A DNA stretch of 64,000 nt from JAUUSJ01 sp051880475 (GTDB lineage Bacteria > Bacillota > Clostridia > Lachnospirales > Lachnospiraceae). Below, piece after piece: positions 43,694 to 53,031 of this stretch. The stretch lies in NCBI GenBank assembly GCA_051880475.1, contig JBJEOA010000065.1, positions 62,001 through 126,000 of the forward strand, given 5' to 3'. The notes beneath the pieces are model-generated. The model ran no database searches. It was given only the letters and a program-made list of their open reading frames with translations, and was not told where the DNA came from. The first letter of the stretch is position 1. Each line of letters starts with the position of its first letter. The position numbers and the translations under genes are program-made.

Positions 43694-44257
43694 ATGAAAA
43701 ATTATCAGATTACAGAGTGGGTACATCATTTTATAGAGGAGCAAGTAAGAGAAGGGGATATCTGTATTGATGCCACGATGGGAAATGGACACGATACAAG
43801 TTTTATGGCAAAACTTGTAGGGCAGACAGGCAAAATTTATGCGTTTGATGTGCAAGAAATTGCTCTAAAAAATACGAAGGAGAAATTAAAAAAAGACAAT
43901 GTTTTGGATAGATGTGAGCTCATTTTAGATTCTCACGAAAATATGGAAAATTATATAAAAAGAGAAACAGTTTCTTGTAGTGTATTTAATTTTGGATATC
44001 TCCCAGGAGGAGACCATAAAAAGGCGACAAAGGCAGATACGAGTGTGAGAGCGATTGAGAAAGGGCTAGATTTACTAAAGAAAAAGGGAATGATGACACT
44101 TTGTATCTATAGTGGTGGAGATACAGGGTTTGAGGAGAGAGATGCTATTTTAGATTATATAAGGAATTTAGATGCAAAGAAATATTTAGTCATTGAGACT
44201 CAGTATATCAATCGCCAAAATCATCCGCCGATTCCTGTTTTGATTATAAAGCTATAA
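43694..44257 (+). CDS. mnmM: YtqB/MnmM-type class I SAM-dependent tRNA methyltransferase
   Basis: 187 residues. The SAM motif reads DATMGNGHDTSFMA; NFGYLPGGDHK and the end NHPPIPVLIIKL are typical of the rRNA_methylase (PF06962) family. Its B. subtilis member YtqB/MnmM methylates the nm5-modified wobble uridine of tRNA. The start overlaps no neighbour; 75 bp separate it from the K+ transporter. Confidence 0.85.
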   Translation: MKNYQITEWVHHFIEEQVREGDICIDATMGNGHDTSFMAKLVGQTGKIYAFDVQEIALKNTKEKLKKDNVLDRCELILDSHENMENYIKRETVSCSVFNFGYLPGGDHKKATKADTSVRAIEKGLDLLKKKGMMTLCIYSGGDTGFEERDAILDYIRNLDAKKYLVIETQYINRQNHPPIPVLIIKL

Positions 44258-44435
44258 AGCATAAATGGAAGTTTCGTTATGTTTTATCAGAGTATTGATA
44301 GAAAAACGAATATGCCCGATTTTGCAAGGACTATCATAAAGGAAGAGAAAGGAAAGTGTAAGAAATTTAGAGCGGATTTTTACAATAAAGTATGGTATAC
44401 TATATCTAATATGAAAAAATATAGGAGGGATTTTT

Positions 44436-45158
44436 ATGTGGAATAGAATTGATTTAAAGTATGCGGCAAAAGAGCATATGAGGAAAAACTATTGGGTTTG
44501 TGTCGCAGTTGGTTTTATTTATGTAATTATTCAAAGTTTAGTATCAGGCAGTGGTAGTGCGAGTGGAAGAGGAAGTGTTGATGATATTGACAATATCACA
44601 AAGAATACGGAGATAAATGAATTTGTAGATTACGCTGCGAATTATTTAAGGGAGCATCCACTTATCATTTTGGGAATTTTTGGAGTAGGTGTAGTAGGGA
44701 TAGTCATAAGTCTTATAGTAAAACTTTTTATTGGATATCAGATTGAGGTAGGAGTAAAAGGTTTCTTTGTGAAAAATACATACACAGAGCCTAAAGTGGG
44801 GGAGATTTTGTCCACCTACCATAATGGCTCTATAGGAAGTGTCGCTCTTACTCAATTTTTGGTTGAGTTATTTATAGTGCTTTGGTCACTATTACTTGTT
44901 ATTCCTGGAATTATTAAGAGTTATCAGTATAAGATGATTCCATATATCTTGGCAGAAAATCCAGATATTGAGTGGAGAGAAGCTTTTGCTTTGAGTAAGC
45001 AGATGACAGATGGACATAAGATGGATTTATTTATATTAGATTTATCCTTTTTAGGATGGAGATTTTTGTCACTCATCACATGTGGAATTTTATCTATATT
45101 TTACGTGACACCTTATTATGAGCAGACAATGGCTGAGGCTTATGAGTTATTAAGATAA
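44436..45158 (+). CDS. DUF975-family membrane protein
   Basis: 240 residues with about four or five helices. N-terminal KYAAKEHMRKNYWVCVAVG and later PGIIKSYQYKMIPYILAENPD (read in two parts) match DUF975. The function is unknown. GGAGG precedes the ATG, and a terminator follows at 45171-45210. Confidence 0.82.
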   Translation: MWNRIDLKYAAKEHMRKNYWVCVAVGFIYVIIQSLVSGSGSASGRGSVDDIDNITKNTEINEFVDYAANYLREHPLIILGIFGVGVVGIVISLIVKLFIGYQIEVGVKGFFVKNTYTEPKVGEILSTYHNGSIGSVALTQFLVELFIVLWSLLLVIPGIIKSYQYKMIPYILAENPDIEWREAFALSKQMTDGHKMDLFILDLSFLGWRFLSLITCGILSIFYVTPYYEQTMAEAYELLR

Positions 45159-45170
45159 ACTAAAAATAAT

Positions 45171-45210
45171 AATTCGCTTTTCTCTTTTGCAGAGAGAAGC
45201 GAAATTTTTT
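45171..45210 (+). terminator. Terminator after DUF975 gene
   Basis: AATTCGCTTTTCTCT (45171-45185) pairs with AGAGAGAAGCGAAATT (45191-45206), with a bulge, then T run to 45210. Confidence 0.8.
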
Positions 45211-45340
45211 CAATTATTACTTTAATGCTTTAAATTAAAAAACTACTTGACTTATTCGCAAGTTAGAAGTATTCTAAAAAGGGTAGGATAATATTTCGTT
45301 AAGTGAACTAAAAAATATACTTTATTTTTCTAAATAGGTA

Positions 45341-45370
45341 TTGAACTTTTGGGTAGAAATAAAGTATAAT
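45341..45370 (+). promoter_or_regulatory. Promoter of split transketolase genes
   Basis: TTGAAC (45341-45346), 18-nt spacer, TATAAT (45365-45370). The short leader shows no thiamine riboswitch. Confidence 0.7.
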
Positions 45371-45423
45371 GATGTCGAAAAAATGATAATAGCTAGGCTT
45401 TCGGCCAGAAAGGAATTTGAAAA

Positions 45424-46263
45424 ATGACGATATTGGAATTACAAAAGTTAGCAAATGAAGTTAGAAAGGGAATTATAACTGGCACATATCATGCTAAAGC
45501 AGGTCATCCAGGTGGTTCTCTCTCAGCAGCTGATTTATTTGCATATCTCTATTTTGAAGAGATGAATATCGACCCAGCAAATCCAACCGATGAAAATAGA
45601 GACCGTTTCGTATTATCTAAGGGACATACAGCTCCTGGATGTTATGCTGCTATGGCACTTAGAGGATATTTTCCAGTAGAAGACCTTAAGACATTGCGCC
45701 ATATTGGCTCCCCTCTTCAGGGACATCCTTCTATGAGATTATTGCCAGGTATTGATATGTCTACAGGATCGCTAGGACAGGGAATTTCTACAGCAGTGGG
45801 AATGGCAATTGCAGGGAAATTAGACAATAAAGATTATAAAGTTTATACTTTACTAGGAGACGGTGAGATTCAGGAAGGACAGGTTTGGGAGGCTGCAATG
45901 CTTGCAGGACATAGAAATCTTGATAATCTTATCGCAATTGTAGATAATAATGGATTGCAGATTGATGGAGACATCGCAAAGGTTTGTTCTCCTTATCCAA
46001 TTGATAAGAAGTTTGAGGCATTTAATTTCCATGTGATTAATGTAGAGGATGGAAATGATATGGAACAGCTTCGCAGTGCTTTTGAGAAGGCTAAGACATT
46101 GACAGGAAAACCGATAGTCATCATTATGAAGACTGTAAAAGGAAAAGGCGTTTCCTATATGGAGAATGATGCGGGATGGCATGGAAAAGCACCTAATGCA
46201 AAAGAGTACGAAGTAGCAATGAAAGATTTAGAAAAGATAGGAGAAGCATTATGTCAGAAATAA
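45424..46263 (+). CDS. Transketolase, N-terminal subunit
   Basis: 279 residues carrying the TPP-binding half: AKAGHPGGSLSAADL and GDGEIQEGQVWEAA...VDNNGLQ. It pairs with the C-terminal subunit, which starts inside its 3' end (46251-46263). Together they transfer two-carbon units in the non-oxidative pentose phosphate pathway. Two-gene transketolases are normal in many Clostridia and archaea, so this is not a truncation. Confidence 0.94.
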   Translation: MTILELQKLANEVRKGIITGTYHAKAGHPGGSLSAADLFAYLYFEEMNIDPANPTDENRDRFVLSKGHTAPGCYAAMALRGYFPVEDLKTLRHIGSPLQGHPSMRLLPGIDMSTGSLGQGISTAVGMAIAGKLDNKDYKVYTLLGDGEIQEGQVWEAAMLAGHRNLDNLIAIVDNNGLQIDGDIAKVCSPYPIDKKFEAFNFHVINVEDGNDMEQLRSAFEKAKTLTGKPIVIIMKTVKGKGVSYMENDAGWHGKAPNAKEYEVAMKDLEKIGEALCQK

Positions 46264-47192
46264 AGAAAGCAGCAACGAGAGATGGTTATGGAAAAGCTCT
46301 TGTGGAGCTTGGAAGAGAGCATGAAAATTTAGTTGTTTTGGATTCTGACCTTGCAGGATCTACAAAGACTGGAATGTTCCAAAAAGAGTTTCCAAAAAGA
46401 CATATTAACTGTGGTATTGCAGAGGCAAATATGATGGGAGTGGCAGCAGGACTTGCGACAACAGGAAAGGTAGTATTTGCGAGCAGTTTTGCAATGTTTG
46501 CGTCAGGAAGAGCTTTTGAACAGATTAGAAATTCAATTGGATATCCACATTTAAATGTAAAGATTGGTGCAACTCACGCTGGTATCTCAGTAGGAGAAGA
46601 CGGAGCTTCCCACCAGTGTAATGAGGATATTGCAATTATGCGTGCTATTCCAGGTATGGTAATTATTAATCCTTCTGATTCGATAGAGGCAGAGGCGGCA
46701 GTGAAAGCAGCCTATGAATATGATGGACCTGTATATCTTCGTTTTGGACGTTTGGCAGTTCCTATTATTAATGAGAGAGAAAATTATAAATTTGAGATTG
46801 GAAAAGGTGTCTGTCTAAAAGAAGGAACAGATGTGACAATTATCGCAACAGGACTTTGTGTAGAGAGTGCGATGAAGGCAGAGGAGATGCTTGCAAAAGA
46901 CGGAATTAATGCAGAAATTATTAATATTCACACAATTAAGCCATTAGATATTGATTTAATTGCAGCGTCTGCTAAGAAGACTGGTAAGGTTGTCACAGTA
47001 GAAGAACATTCTATTATCGGTGGACTCGGTGGAGCTGTCTGTGAAGCTCTCAGTGAAGTGGCACCAACTCCTGTTCTTCGAATTGGAATGAAAGATATTT
47101 TTGGAGAATCTGGTCCAGCACTTGATTTGCTTCACAAATATCAGCTTGACGGTGAGGGCGTTTATAAGCAGGTAAAGGCTTGGTTAAACTAA
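46251..47192 (+). CDS. Transketolase, C-terminal subunit
   Basis: 313 residues with the pyrimidine-binding and C-terminal domains (ATRDGYGKALVELG, CGIAEANMMGVAAG, VEEHSIIGGLGGAV). The ATG lies 13 bp inside the N-terminal subunit gene with AGGAGAAG before it, so translation is coupled. A 14-bp-stem terminator follows. Confidence 0.94.
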   Translation: MSEIKKAATRDGYGKALVELGREHENLVVLDSDLAGSTKTGMFQKEFPKRHINCGIAEANMMGVAAGLATTGKVVFASSFAMFASGRAFEQIRNSIGYPHLNVKIGATHAGISVGEDGASHQCNEDIAIMRAIPGMVIINPSDSIEAEAAVKAAYEYDGPVYLRFGRLAVPIINERENYKFEIGKGVCLKEGTDVTIIATGLCVESAMKAEEMLAKDGINAEIINIHTIKPLDIDLIAASAKKTGKVVTVEEHSIIGGLGGAVCEALSEVAPTPVLRIGMKDIFGESGPALDLLHKYQLDGEGVYKQVKAWLN

Positions 47193-47255
47193 ATTGAGTT
47201 ATGATTTATATAGTGTTCCTATATATTGAGTAGCGCAAGATAAAATAGAGAAATC

Positions 47256-47320
47256 AGAAAAAGAAACTACGAAAGGAGAATATATTAGAAAAACCTTTTT
47301 TAGTTTCTTTTTCTTTTTGT
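47256..47320 (+). terminator. Terminator of transketolase operon
   Basis: AGAAAAAGAAACTA (47256-47269) pairs perfectly with TAGTTTCTTTTTCT (47301-47314), followed by TTTTG. The 31-nt loop is long. Confidence 0.7.
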
Positions 47321-47330
47321 ATAATAAGTG

Positions 47331-47359
47331 TTGGCTCGAGAAAAAAACTATGTTACAAT
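47331..47359 (+). promoter_or_regulatory. Promoter of the cdaA operon
   Basis: TTGGCT (47331-47336), 17-nt spacer, TACAAT (47354-47359). The ~145-nt leader contains a 7-bp hairpin TCTGGCA / TGCCAGA around 47448-47486. No c-di-AMP riboswitch core was recognised. Confidence 0.55.
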
Positions 47360-47511
47360 ATTCATTATAGGAGTTATTGGCTTGATGAAAAAAGGGTCTG
47401 ATTAAATTAAATTTAATATTTGACAGACTAGATGCATAAACAGGTAATCTGGCAATCTCTGCTCTTTTTTAGAGTATGCCAGAGAAAAATGTGTAGCGGG
47501 GAAAGAGGAAA

Positions 47512-47913
47512 ATGATTGATATAGAAAAAATTAAAATTATGACAAAATTAGCTACATATGAAAAAAGACAGGGAAAAAAGGATATTGAAATGAATCGCTA
47601 CTCAAGGCAAGATTATATTAAATATAAGATGTTTTGGTCTTCTATAGCAGCTACAGTAGCTTTTTTGATTGGATGTTTTCTTTGCTTGCTCTGGGGAATA
47701 GATTGGGTTATGACCTTATCTAATAAATCTTCATATATTTTTTGTATTGGAACAATAGTGATTTTTTATATAATTTTTCTCTTAATTTATAGAAAATTTC
47801 TGAGAAAATTTTATGATAGGTCTTATACACAGATGATTGTTCGAATTGAAAAATATAGACAGCAACTAAAAGATTTACAAAAGATATATGACCGTTCTAG
47901 AAGCAAAGAGTAG
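47512..47913 (+). CDS. Small two-helix membrane protein of the cdaA operon
   Basis: 133 residues: a basic N-terminus, two hydrophobic helices (~45-65 and ~78-98) and a basic C-terminus rich in Lys, Arg and Gln suggesting coiled coil. I do not recognise a family. It is the first gene after a promoter and is followed by another membrane protein and cdaA, with 35 bp spacing. AGAGGAAA precedes the ATG. A role in controlling c-di-AMP synthesis or in the envelope is only inferred. Confidence 0.6.
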   Translation: MIDIEKIKIMTKLATYEKRQGKKDIEMNRYSRQDYIKYKMFWSSIAATVAFLIGCFLCLLWGIDWVMTLSNKSSYIFCIGTIVIFYIIFLLIYRKFLRKFYDRSYTQMIVRIEKYRQQLKDLQKIYDRSRSKE

Positions 47914-47948
47914 AAATGTGAGAATATTTTAGGAAGGGTTAAAAAAGC

Positions 47949-48917
47949 ATGGAAAACAAGTTTATTGAGTGGCTCTTACTATTTAGAGGGAGAGTAAAAA
48001 ATTTTTTTCAAAAAAATTACAAAATTACGGTACCCATTTTAAAATTAATTGGGGGATTGGTAGTATTTTTTACACTAGAGAATTTGTACGGATATTCTAG
48101 GGTTTGGTCTTCAACATGGTTTATTGCTATTATGATTGGTCTATTTATCATTATACCGGTGAAATATGGATATTTGATTAGTTCTGCTTTTATACTACTT
48201 AATTTAACGAATGTATCTGCGGATGTTGCTATGTTATATTTTGCTTTTATATTAATAGTTCAGCTATTAATTTTAAGGTTAATTCCTAAATATAGTTATA
48301 TTATGATGATAGTACCTGTTTTATTTTATTTTAAAATACCATGTCTTGTTCCTATTTTAATGGGAATGTTTTGTGGAATTTCTTCTGCGATTATTATGAT
48401 TTTTGGAATTATCACATACTTTTTTTCTTTCTATGTAAAAGAAGTTGTTGTTTTATTAAACAGTGCGGTTCAAAAAGAGACCGTAGTGGCGTTTCGAAAA
48501 ATTCTAAAACTTATGAGTCAAGATAGAGATTTGATTTTGACAATGTTTATTCTTTGTCTTGTCTTTATTATAACATATTTTATATATAAACAAGTAAATG
48601 ATTATGCCTGGTATTTGGCAATCGTATTTGGAGGAACTACTTATTTTATTTTAAAATTGATGCAAATATTATTATTGGAATCAAATACCAGTATTATGTC
48701 TGTAGCAGTTTGTACGATATTATCAGTAATAGCAGCAGTGATAATTCAATTTTTTAATTGTGTGATTGATTATTCTAGGAGTGAAAAAATTCAGTTTGAG
48801 GATGATGAATATTATTATTATGTAAAGATTGTACCTAAAATTTCTGTTCAGGAAAAGAGTAAAAATGTAAAGAAGATTAGTACTACTTCAAAGCGAAAAA
48901 AGAAAAATAGAGAATAA
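47949..48917 (+). CDS. Multi-pass membrane protein upstream of cdaA, family not recognised
   Basis: 322 residues. About nine hydrophobic helices span ~25-275. The C-terminal soluble tail has an acidic-aromatic patch (FEDDEYYYY) then a lysine-rich end. No transporter or enzyme motif is recognised. It sits between a small membrane protein and cdaA, with 29 bp to the latter. In other Firmicutes the cdaA neighbours are cdaR and glmM, so this is a lineage-specific addition. A scaffold or regulator of CdaA is possible but not shown. Confidence 0.65.
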   Translation: MENKFIEWLLLFRGRVKNFFQKNYKITVPILKLIGGLVVFFTLENLYGYSRVWSSTWFIAIMIGLFIIIPVKYGYLISSAFILLNLTNVSADVAMLYFAFILIVQLLILRLIPKYSYIMMIVPVLFYFKIPCLVPILMGMFCGISSAIIMIFGIITYFFSFYVKEVVVLLNSAVQKETVVAFRKILKLMSQDRDLILTMFILCLVFIITYFIYKQVNDYAWYLAIVFGGTTYFILKLMQILLLESNTSIMSVAVCTILSVIAAVIIQFFNCVIDYSRSEKIQFEDDEYYYYVKIVPKISVQEKSKNVKKISTTSKRKKKNRE

Positions 48918-48946
48918 AAATGAGAAATAAATAGAGGTGGGATATC

Positions 48947-49825
48947 TTGGAAAAGATAAGAGAATATTTGGAATGGTTATCATTAATACAATTTCATATT
49001 ACAGACTTGATAGAGATTATCATTTTAAGTTTTCTTGTGTACCAAATTATATTGTGGATTAAAAATACAAGAGCATGGATGATTGCGAAGGGACTTGTTG
49101 TTGTACTAGTTTTTGTGCTATTGGCTGTTATTTTTCACTTAAATACAATTTTGTGGATATTTAGTAATTCGGTGACATTTATTATTATAGCTTTAGTTAT
49201 TGTCTTTCAGCCAGAATTTCGAATGATGCTGGAAGAAATTGGAAGAAAAAATTTCTTCTACAGTATGTTGCCGTTTGAGGAAAATAAAAAAGAAGAAGAG
49301 AGAATCTCGAAAAATACAATAAATGCGATTGCAAAAGCGTGTGCAGATATGGCAAAGGTAAAAACAGGAGCGTTGATTGTGATTGAGAGAGATGTTCAGC
49401 TCTCAGAGTATGAGAGAACAGGAATTGCTCTTGATGCACTTATTACAAGTCAATTATTGATTAATATTTTTGAACATAATACTCCTCTTCACGATGGAGC
49501 AGTTTTAATTCGAAATAATCGTATTGTAGCTGCAACTTGTTATTTGCCGCTGACGCAGAGACTAAATGTGGCAAAGGAATTAGGAACGAGGCATCGAGCG
49601 GCGATTGGAATTAGTGAGGTCGGAGATAGCTATACCATTGTTGTGTCGGAAGAGACAGGAACAATCTCTGTAGCATATCAGGGAAATTTGCATAGAAATA
49701 TGAGTGTTGATGAGCTAAAACAATTTTTATCAGTAGATGGTCCGTATAAGGCAGTGGACAAGCCGAAGAATAAGTTTAAAATATGGAAGGGCAAAAACAG
49801 TGGCAGAAAAAAAGATAAAAAATAA
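48947..49825 (+). CDS. cdaA: Diadenylate cyclase CdaA
   Basis: 292 residues starting at TTG 48947 (AGAGGTGG before it). Three N-terminal helices precede a DisA_N (DAC) domain with DGA (HDGAVLIRNN) and RHR (GTRHRAAIG) motifs. The membrane enzyme makes c-di-AMP from two ATP, controlling K+ and osmolyte transport and wall homeostasis. It overlaps cdaR by 26 bp. The usual third partner glmM does not follow. Confidence 0.95.
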   Translation: MEKIREYLEWLSLIQFHITDLIEIIILSFLVYQIILWIKNTRAWMIAKGLVVVLVFVLLAVIFHLNTILWIFSNSVTFIIIALVIVFQPEFRMMLEEIGRKNFFYSMLPFEENKKEEERISKNTINAIAKACADMAKVKTGALIVIERDVQLSEYERTGIALDALITSQLLINIFEHNTPLHDGAVLIRNNRIVAATCYLPLTQRLNVAKELGTRHRAAIGISEVGDSYTIVVSEETGTISVAYQGNLHRNMSVDELKQFLSVDGPYKAVDKPKNKFKIWKGKNSGRKKDKK

Positions 49826-51071
49826 TTTTAATATGAAAATCTTATCGGTTATCATTGCGGTTATTATTTGGATTATTGTGGGCAATATTAATGACCCAGT
49901 GATATCGAGGGAGATTTCTGGAATTCCAGTTGAGTTTGTTAATGAAAAAGTATTAGATAAAATCAATAAAGCCTATGAATTGAAGGATAGCGATAAAATT
50001 TCTGTGTCTGTATCGGGAAAAAAGAGTATTGTCTCAAAGTTAAGGGCAAAAGATTTTAAGGCAAAAGCAGATTTATCCAAACTTTCTATTGTAGATGCTG
50101 TGCCAGTCGAGGTGACGCTAAATTATAGTGGGAGTGGACAGGTGACAATCGACTTGGGAAAAAATACAATGTTGAAGGTAAAAATTGATGATGTAAAGAC
50201 TGCGATGGTGCCAGTCAGTGTGGAGGTAAAGGGAAATCCGGCGACGGGATATGCTGTTGGAAAAAAGAGTGCCTCTCCAAATATGATTGAGGTGACAGGA
50301 CCAGAAGCCACAGTTAACAAAATAAAAGAAGTGAAGCTAATTTGTAATGTAGCGGGCTCTGATAAAAGTATTAAAAAGAATATAGATGTTGAGTTTTATT
50401 CCGAAAGTGGAAAGAAGATAGATGACTCCATTTTTAAATATGATGAAAAGTCGATATCCGTGCTTGTAGAAATTTGGAAACAAAAGAAAATCCCTATCGA
50501 GGTAGAGATAGAGGGAGAACCAGCTAGCGGATATAGTGTGGCGTCAGTAGAATATGAGCCAAAAACAGTTGCGATAGCTGGGCCAGATGAGGAACTTTCC
50601 TCTATTGATAGCATTGAGCTTGAAAAGGTAGATATCAGTGGAGCTACGACAGATGTTGAGAAAAATATTAGTTTGCCAGATACTTTACTGCCAGGTAATA
50701 TCATTTTTCAAGAGAGTGATAAAAATATTGCTGTGAAAGTTAAAATAGGAAAAAAGACAGAGAAGAAGATTCGTTTTTCATCGGAAGATATTAAAGTAGT
50801 AGGAGCTACTAGCAAGAGAAAAGTATCTTTCTTAGATGAAGAATACGAGATAATAATATCTGGTTTAGAAAGAGAAATCAAAAATATTAGCATCGAGGAT
50901 TTATCTCCTCATATTCAAATCGATGGACTTTTAGATGGGAACCACAATGTGGAGATTGAATTAGTCGAGAATAAAAATCTTGAGGTAGAGTCTATCGATA
51001 GGGCAGATATTGAGATTAAATCAAATACAGCGGATGGGGAAAATTCTACAAATACTTTGACAAATTCTTAA
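49800..51071 (+). CDS. cdaR: YbbR-domain protein CdaR
   Basis: About 423 residues. GTG 49800 with GGAAGG 9 nt before it is the best start; a longer frame from 49737 lies inside cdaA without a signal. One N-terminal helix (MKILSVIIAVIIWIIVGNI) anchors an extracellular part of about four YbbR repeats, each with the PVxVExxGxPxxGY pattern (VPVSVEVKGNPATGYAVG; IPIEVEIEGEPASGYSVA). CdaR binds CdaA and modulates its activity. The gene converges with comF; only 16 bp separate the stops and no terminator hairpin was seen. Confidence 0.9.
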   Translation: MAEKKIKNNFNMKILSVIIAVIIWIIVGNINDPVISREISGIPVEFVNEKVLDKINKAYELKDSDKISVSVSGKKSIVSKLRAKDFKAKADLSKLSIVDAVPVEVTLNYSGSGQVTIDLGKNTMLKVKIDDVKTAMVPVSVEVKGNPATGYAVGKKSASPNMIEVTGPEATVNKIKEVKLICNVAGSDKSIKKNIDVEFYSESGKKIDDSIFKYDEKSISVLVEIWKQKKIPIEVEIEGEPASGYSVASVEYEPKTVAIAGPDEELSSIDSIELEKVDISGATTDVEKNISLPDTLLPGNIIFQESDKNIAVKVKIGKKTEKKIRFSSEDIKVVGATSKRKVSFLDEEYEIIISGLEREIKNISIEDLSPHIQIDGLLDGNHNVEIELVENKNLEVESIDRADIEIKSNTADGENSTNTLTNS

Positions 51072-51087
51072 AATATACAAAAAAAGT

Positions 51088-51807
51088 TTAACGACCGTCA
51101 CCGATACAAATGCAGAGAGTATAGACGGTTTGAACGCCATGTTTTTTTAAAACTCTTGTACAAGCTTCTAGGGTGGCACCGGTTGTATAGATATCATCGA
51201 CTAAAAGGACCGTCTTTAGGAGAGAGCAGCTTGATTGAAAATCAGGATTGATAAAAAAGGCTTTAGAAAGGTTTGATAGTCTTTCTTTTGGAGAAAGCTC
51301 TTTTTGTGGGATAGTATAGACTGAGCGAATAAGAATGGACGAAAAAGTAGGGATAGATAAATAGTTGCTAAGAGCATTTGCGAGGAGTTCGGCTTGATTA
51401 TAGCCGCGCTCCTTTTTCTTTTTGTGATGAATTGGAACGGGGATGATAGCTTGAATAGAGAGGGATAAAAGTTCTTCTTGATAGAGTCTAAGTGCCTCTT
51501 TAATATAGAACGTGGCAAATTCTCGTTTATTATAGTATTTAAACTGTGTCATAGAAAATTTAGTATATTTGTCATAGAGCATGACAGCAAAACCACGCTC
51601 GAAATGTTTGGGATGACATTTGCAGTCATAGCAGTATTCATCCTCGTAAGATGAGAGAGGTTTTCCACAGCGGTAACAAGACGGTTGTTTGATAAAAGTA
51701 AGTTTTTCTAGACAAGTTGGACAAATTGACAAAGAGGGGATTAAGATGCGAAGACAGATAGGACATCTTCTAGGGAAGAGAGAATCTATTAGAATAGAAG
51801 ATAGCAT
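51088..51807 (-). CDS. ComF-family phosphoribosyltransferase-like protein
   Basis: 239 residues from ATG 51807 (AAAGGAAA before it); the longer frame lacks a site. N-terminal zinc-type cysteines (CPICLRI, CPTCLEK, CYRCGK, CYDCKC) precede a PRTase domain with VLLVDDIYTTGATLEA. ComF proteins act in DNA uptake during competence and replication restart, but many non-competent Firmicutes carry one. It is last in the nrdD-nrdG-dut-comF run. Confidence 0.88.
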   Translation of the reverse strand: MLSSILIDSLFPRRCPICLRILIPSLSICPTCLEKLTFIKQPSCYRCGKPLSSYEDEYCYDCKCHPKHFERGFAVMLYDKYTKFSMTQFKYYNKREFATFYIKEALRLYQEELLSLSIQAIIPVPIHHKKKKERGYNQAELLANALSNYLSIPTFSSILIRSVYTIPQKELSPKERLSNLSKAFFINPDFQSSCSLLKTVLLVDDIYTTGATLEACTRVLKKHGVQTVYTLCICIGDGR

Positions 51808-51830
51808 AAATTTCCTTTCTTTTTTATATG

Positions 51831-51864
51831 TTCGCAGGGCATACGGTATTTTATGCTCTGCGAA
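51831..51864 (-). other. Hairpin between dut and comF
   Basis: TTCGCAGGGCATA (51831-51843) pairs with TATGCTCTGCGAA (51852-51864) with one G-U pair and an 8-nt loop. There is no T-run on the minus strand, so it is an intercistronic hairpin or operator rather than a clear terminator. Confidence 0.5.
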
Positions 51865-51924
51865 CAAAATTTGTTAATCATAGTATTAATTTATAGAAAA
51901 CGTTTTAGAGAGCAGACATATTCA

Positions 51925-52440
51925 CTAGTTTTTAGTGGTGCTTCCAAATCCACCATTTCGAATTTCAGTTGCGTCATCGTCAACTGTAATGCCGTACTCG
52001 ATAAAAATTCCCTGAACGACACCTGTATTTTTCTCTACAGTGACAGATTTTCCCTCGTTAGAATCATTTGTGAGTTTTACAAAAATATGGCCTTCATTAT
52101 CAGAATAGTAATAATCACTGTCGATGATACCGACTGTATTATTAAGCTGAAGGCGATATTTAAAGCCTAATCCGCTTCGAGGAAAGCATTGGAGTACCCA
52201 GTTTTCTTCCATTTTTACTCGGATTCCAGTTGGAAATTTAATAGTCTCAGATGGTGCAAGAGTAAATGTAATAGGAGAGAAAATATCATATCCAGCACTT
52301 CCTCTCGTCGCTCTTTTAGGCAGCGCAATCTCTTCGTAGAGAGTTTTTATCTCATCTATGGATGCAGTTTGGTCAAAATCTAACCAATCTTTAGTAAACT
52401 GTTCTAAACTGACTTTTTGAAATTGTGCGATACGTTTCAT
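51925..52440 (-). CDS. dut: dUTP diphosphatase
   Basis: 171 residues from ATG 52440 (AAAGGAGA before it). All trimeric dUTPase motifs are visible: GSAGYDI, PRSGLG, GIIDSDYY, and the Gly-rich end GGFGSTTKN. It hydrolyses dUTP to dUMP, keeping uracil out of DNA and feeding dTMP synthesis. Its position after nrdDG makes sense as a dNTP-supply operon under NrdR control. The N-terminal ~35-residue extension is slightly longer than in minimal dUTPases. Confidence 0.92.
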   Translation of the reverse strand: MKRIAQFQKVSLEQFTKDWLDFDQTASIDEIKTLYEEIALPKRATRGSAGYDIFSPITFTLAPSETIKFPTGIRVKMEENWVLQCFPRSGLGFKYRLQLNNTVGIIDSDYYYSDNEGHIFVKLTNDSNEGKSVTVEKNTGVVQGIFIEYGITVDDDATEIRNGGFGSTTKN

Positions 52441-52454
52441 TTTATTTCTCCTTT

Positions 52455-53030
52455 TTAGCAAGCATTTATTTTGTCGAGTGGAATCCATATATTGGGTTTG
52501 TGAGTAGTAACTTGATTGTCAAAGTCTGCAGTTTCTTCGTTTAATAAAACAATATAGCCAGAATTATTTTGTAATGTCTGTTTTACATCAATGATTCTTT
52601 GATTGGAACTTCCTTTCCAGTGAAGCATAGGGTCTTTCTCAGACTCGATAAAAGGTCCATCTACGATAATATCTACCATAGAAATGAAAGGAAGCTCTCT
52701 TATCTGTTCCCAGACAAAACCAGTATAAAGCCAAATATTTTTTTCTGGGAATCGAGATTTTACTTCATAAATAAGAGCTTCTATCTCTTTGCGGTTTGCA
52801 GGATGAAGAGGGTCTCCGCCGCTTAGGGTAAGACCAGATATATAATCTTTTGAGAGAGCTTCAAATAGCTCCTCTTTTGCTTCCTGATCAAAAGGAAGTC
52901 CTCCACATAAATCCCATGTGATAGGATTATGACAGCCACGACATTGATGAGTACATCCTGATACCCATAAGACAACTCGAAGCCCACAGCCGTTTAACAT
53001 ATCATCTTTTGTTATATTGTGGTAACGCAT
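52455..53030 (-). CDS. nrdG: Anaerobic ribonucleotide reductase activating protein
   Basis: 191 residues from ATG 53030, one base after the nrdD stop, with AAGGAAGAG before it. The radical-SAM Cys motif is SGCTHQCRGCHN. It generates the glycyl radical in NrdD using SAM and a 4Fe-4S cluster. Translation is coupled with nrdD. Confidence 0.95.
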   Translation of the reverse strand: MRYHNITKDDMLNGCGLRVVLWVSGCTHQCRGCHNPITWDLCGGLPFDQEAKEELFEALSKDYISGLTLSGGDPLHPANRKEIEALIYEVKSRFPEKNIWLYTGFVWEQIRELPFISMVDIIVDGPFIESEKDPMLHWKGSSNQRIIDVKQTLQNNSGYIVLLNEETADFDNQVTTHKPNIWIPLDKINAC

Positions 53031-53031
53031 A

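Noticed and set aside
45371..45423. Thiamine riboswitch before split transketolase
   Set aside because: The leader is only about 50 nt and lacks the THI-box segments.
47360..47511. c-di-AMP riboswitch in the leader of the cdaA operon
   Set aside because: Only a 7-bp hairpin is visible; conserved ydaO-type core segments were not recognised.
51168..51182. T-box-like string AGGGTGGCACCGG on the plus strand
   Set aside because: It lies inside the comF coding sequence, encoding the TTGATLEA phosphoribosyltransferase motif on the other strand; no T-box stems or downstream aminoacyl-tRNA gene are present.
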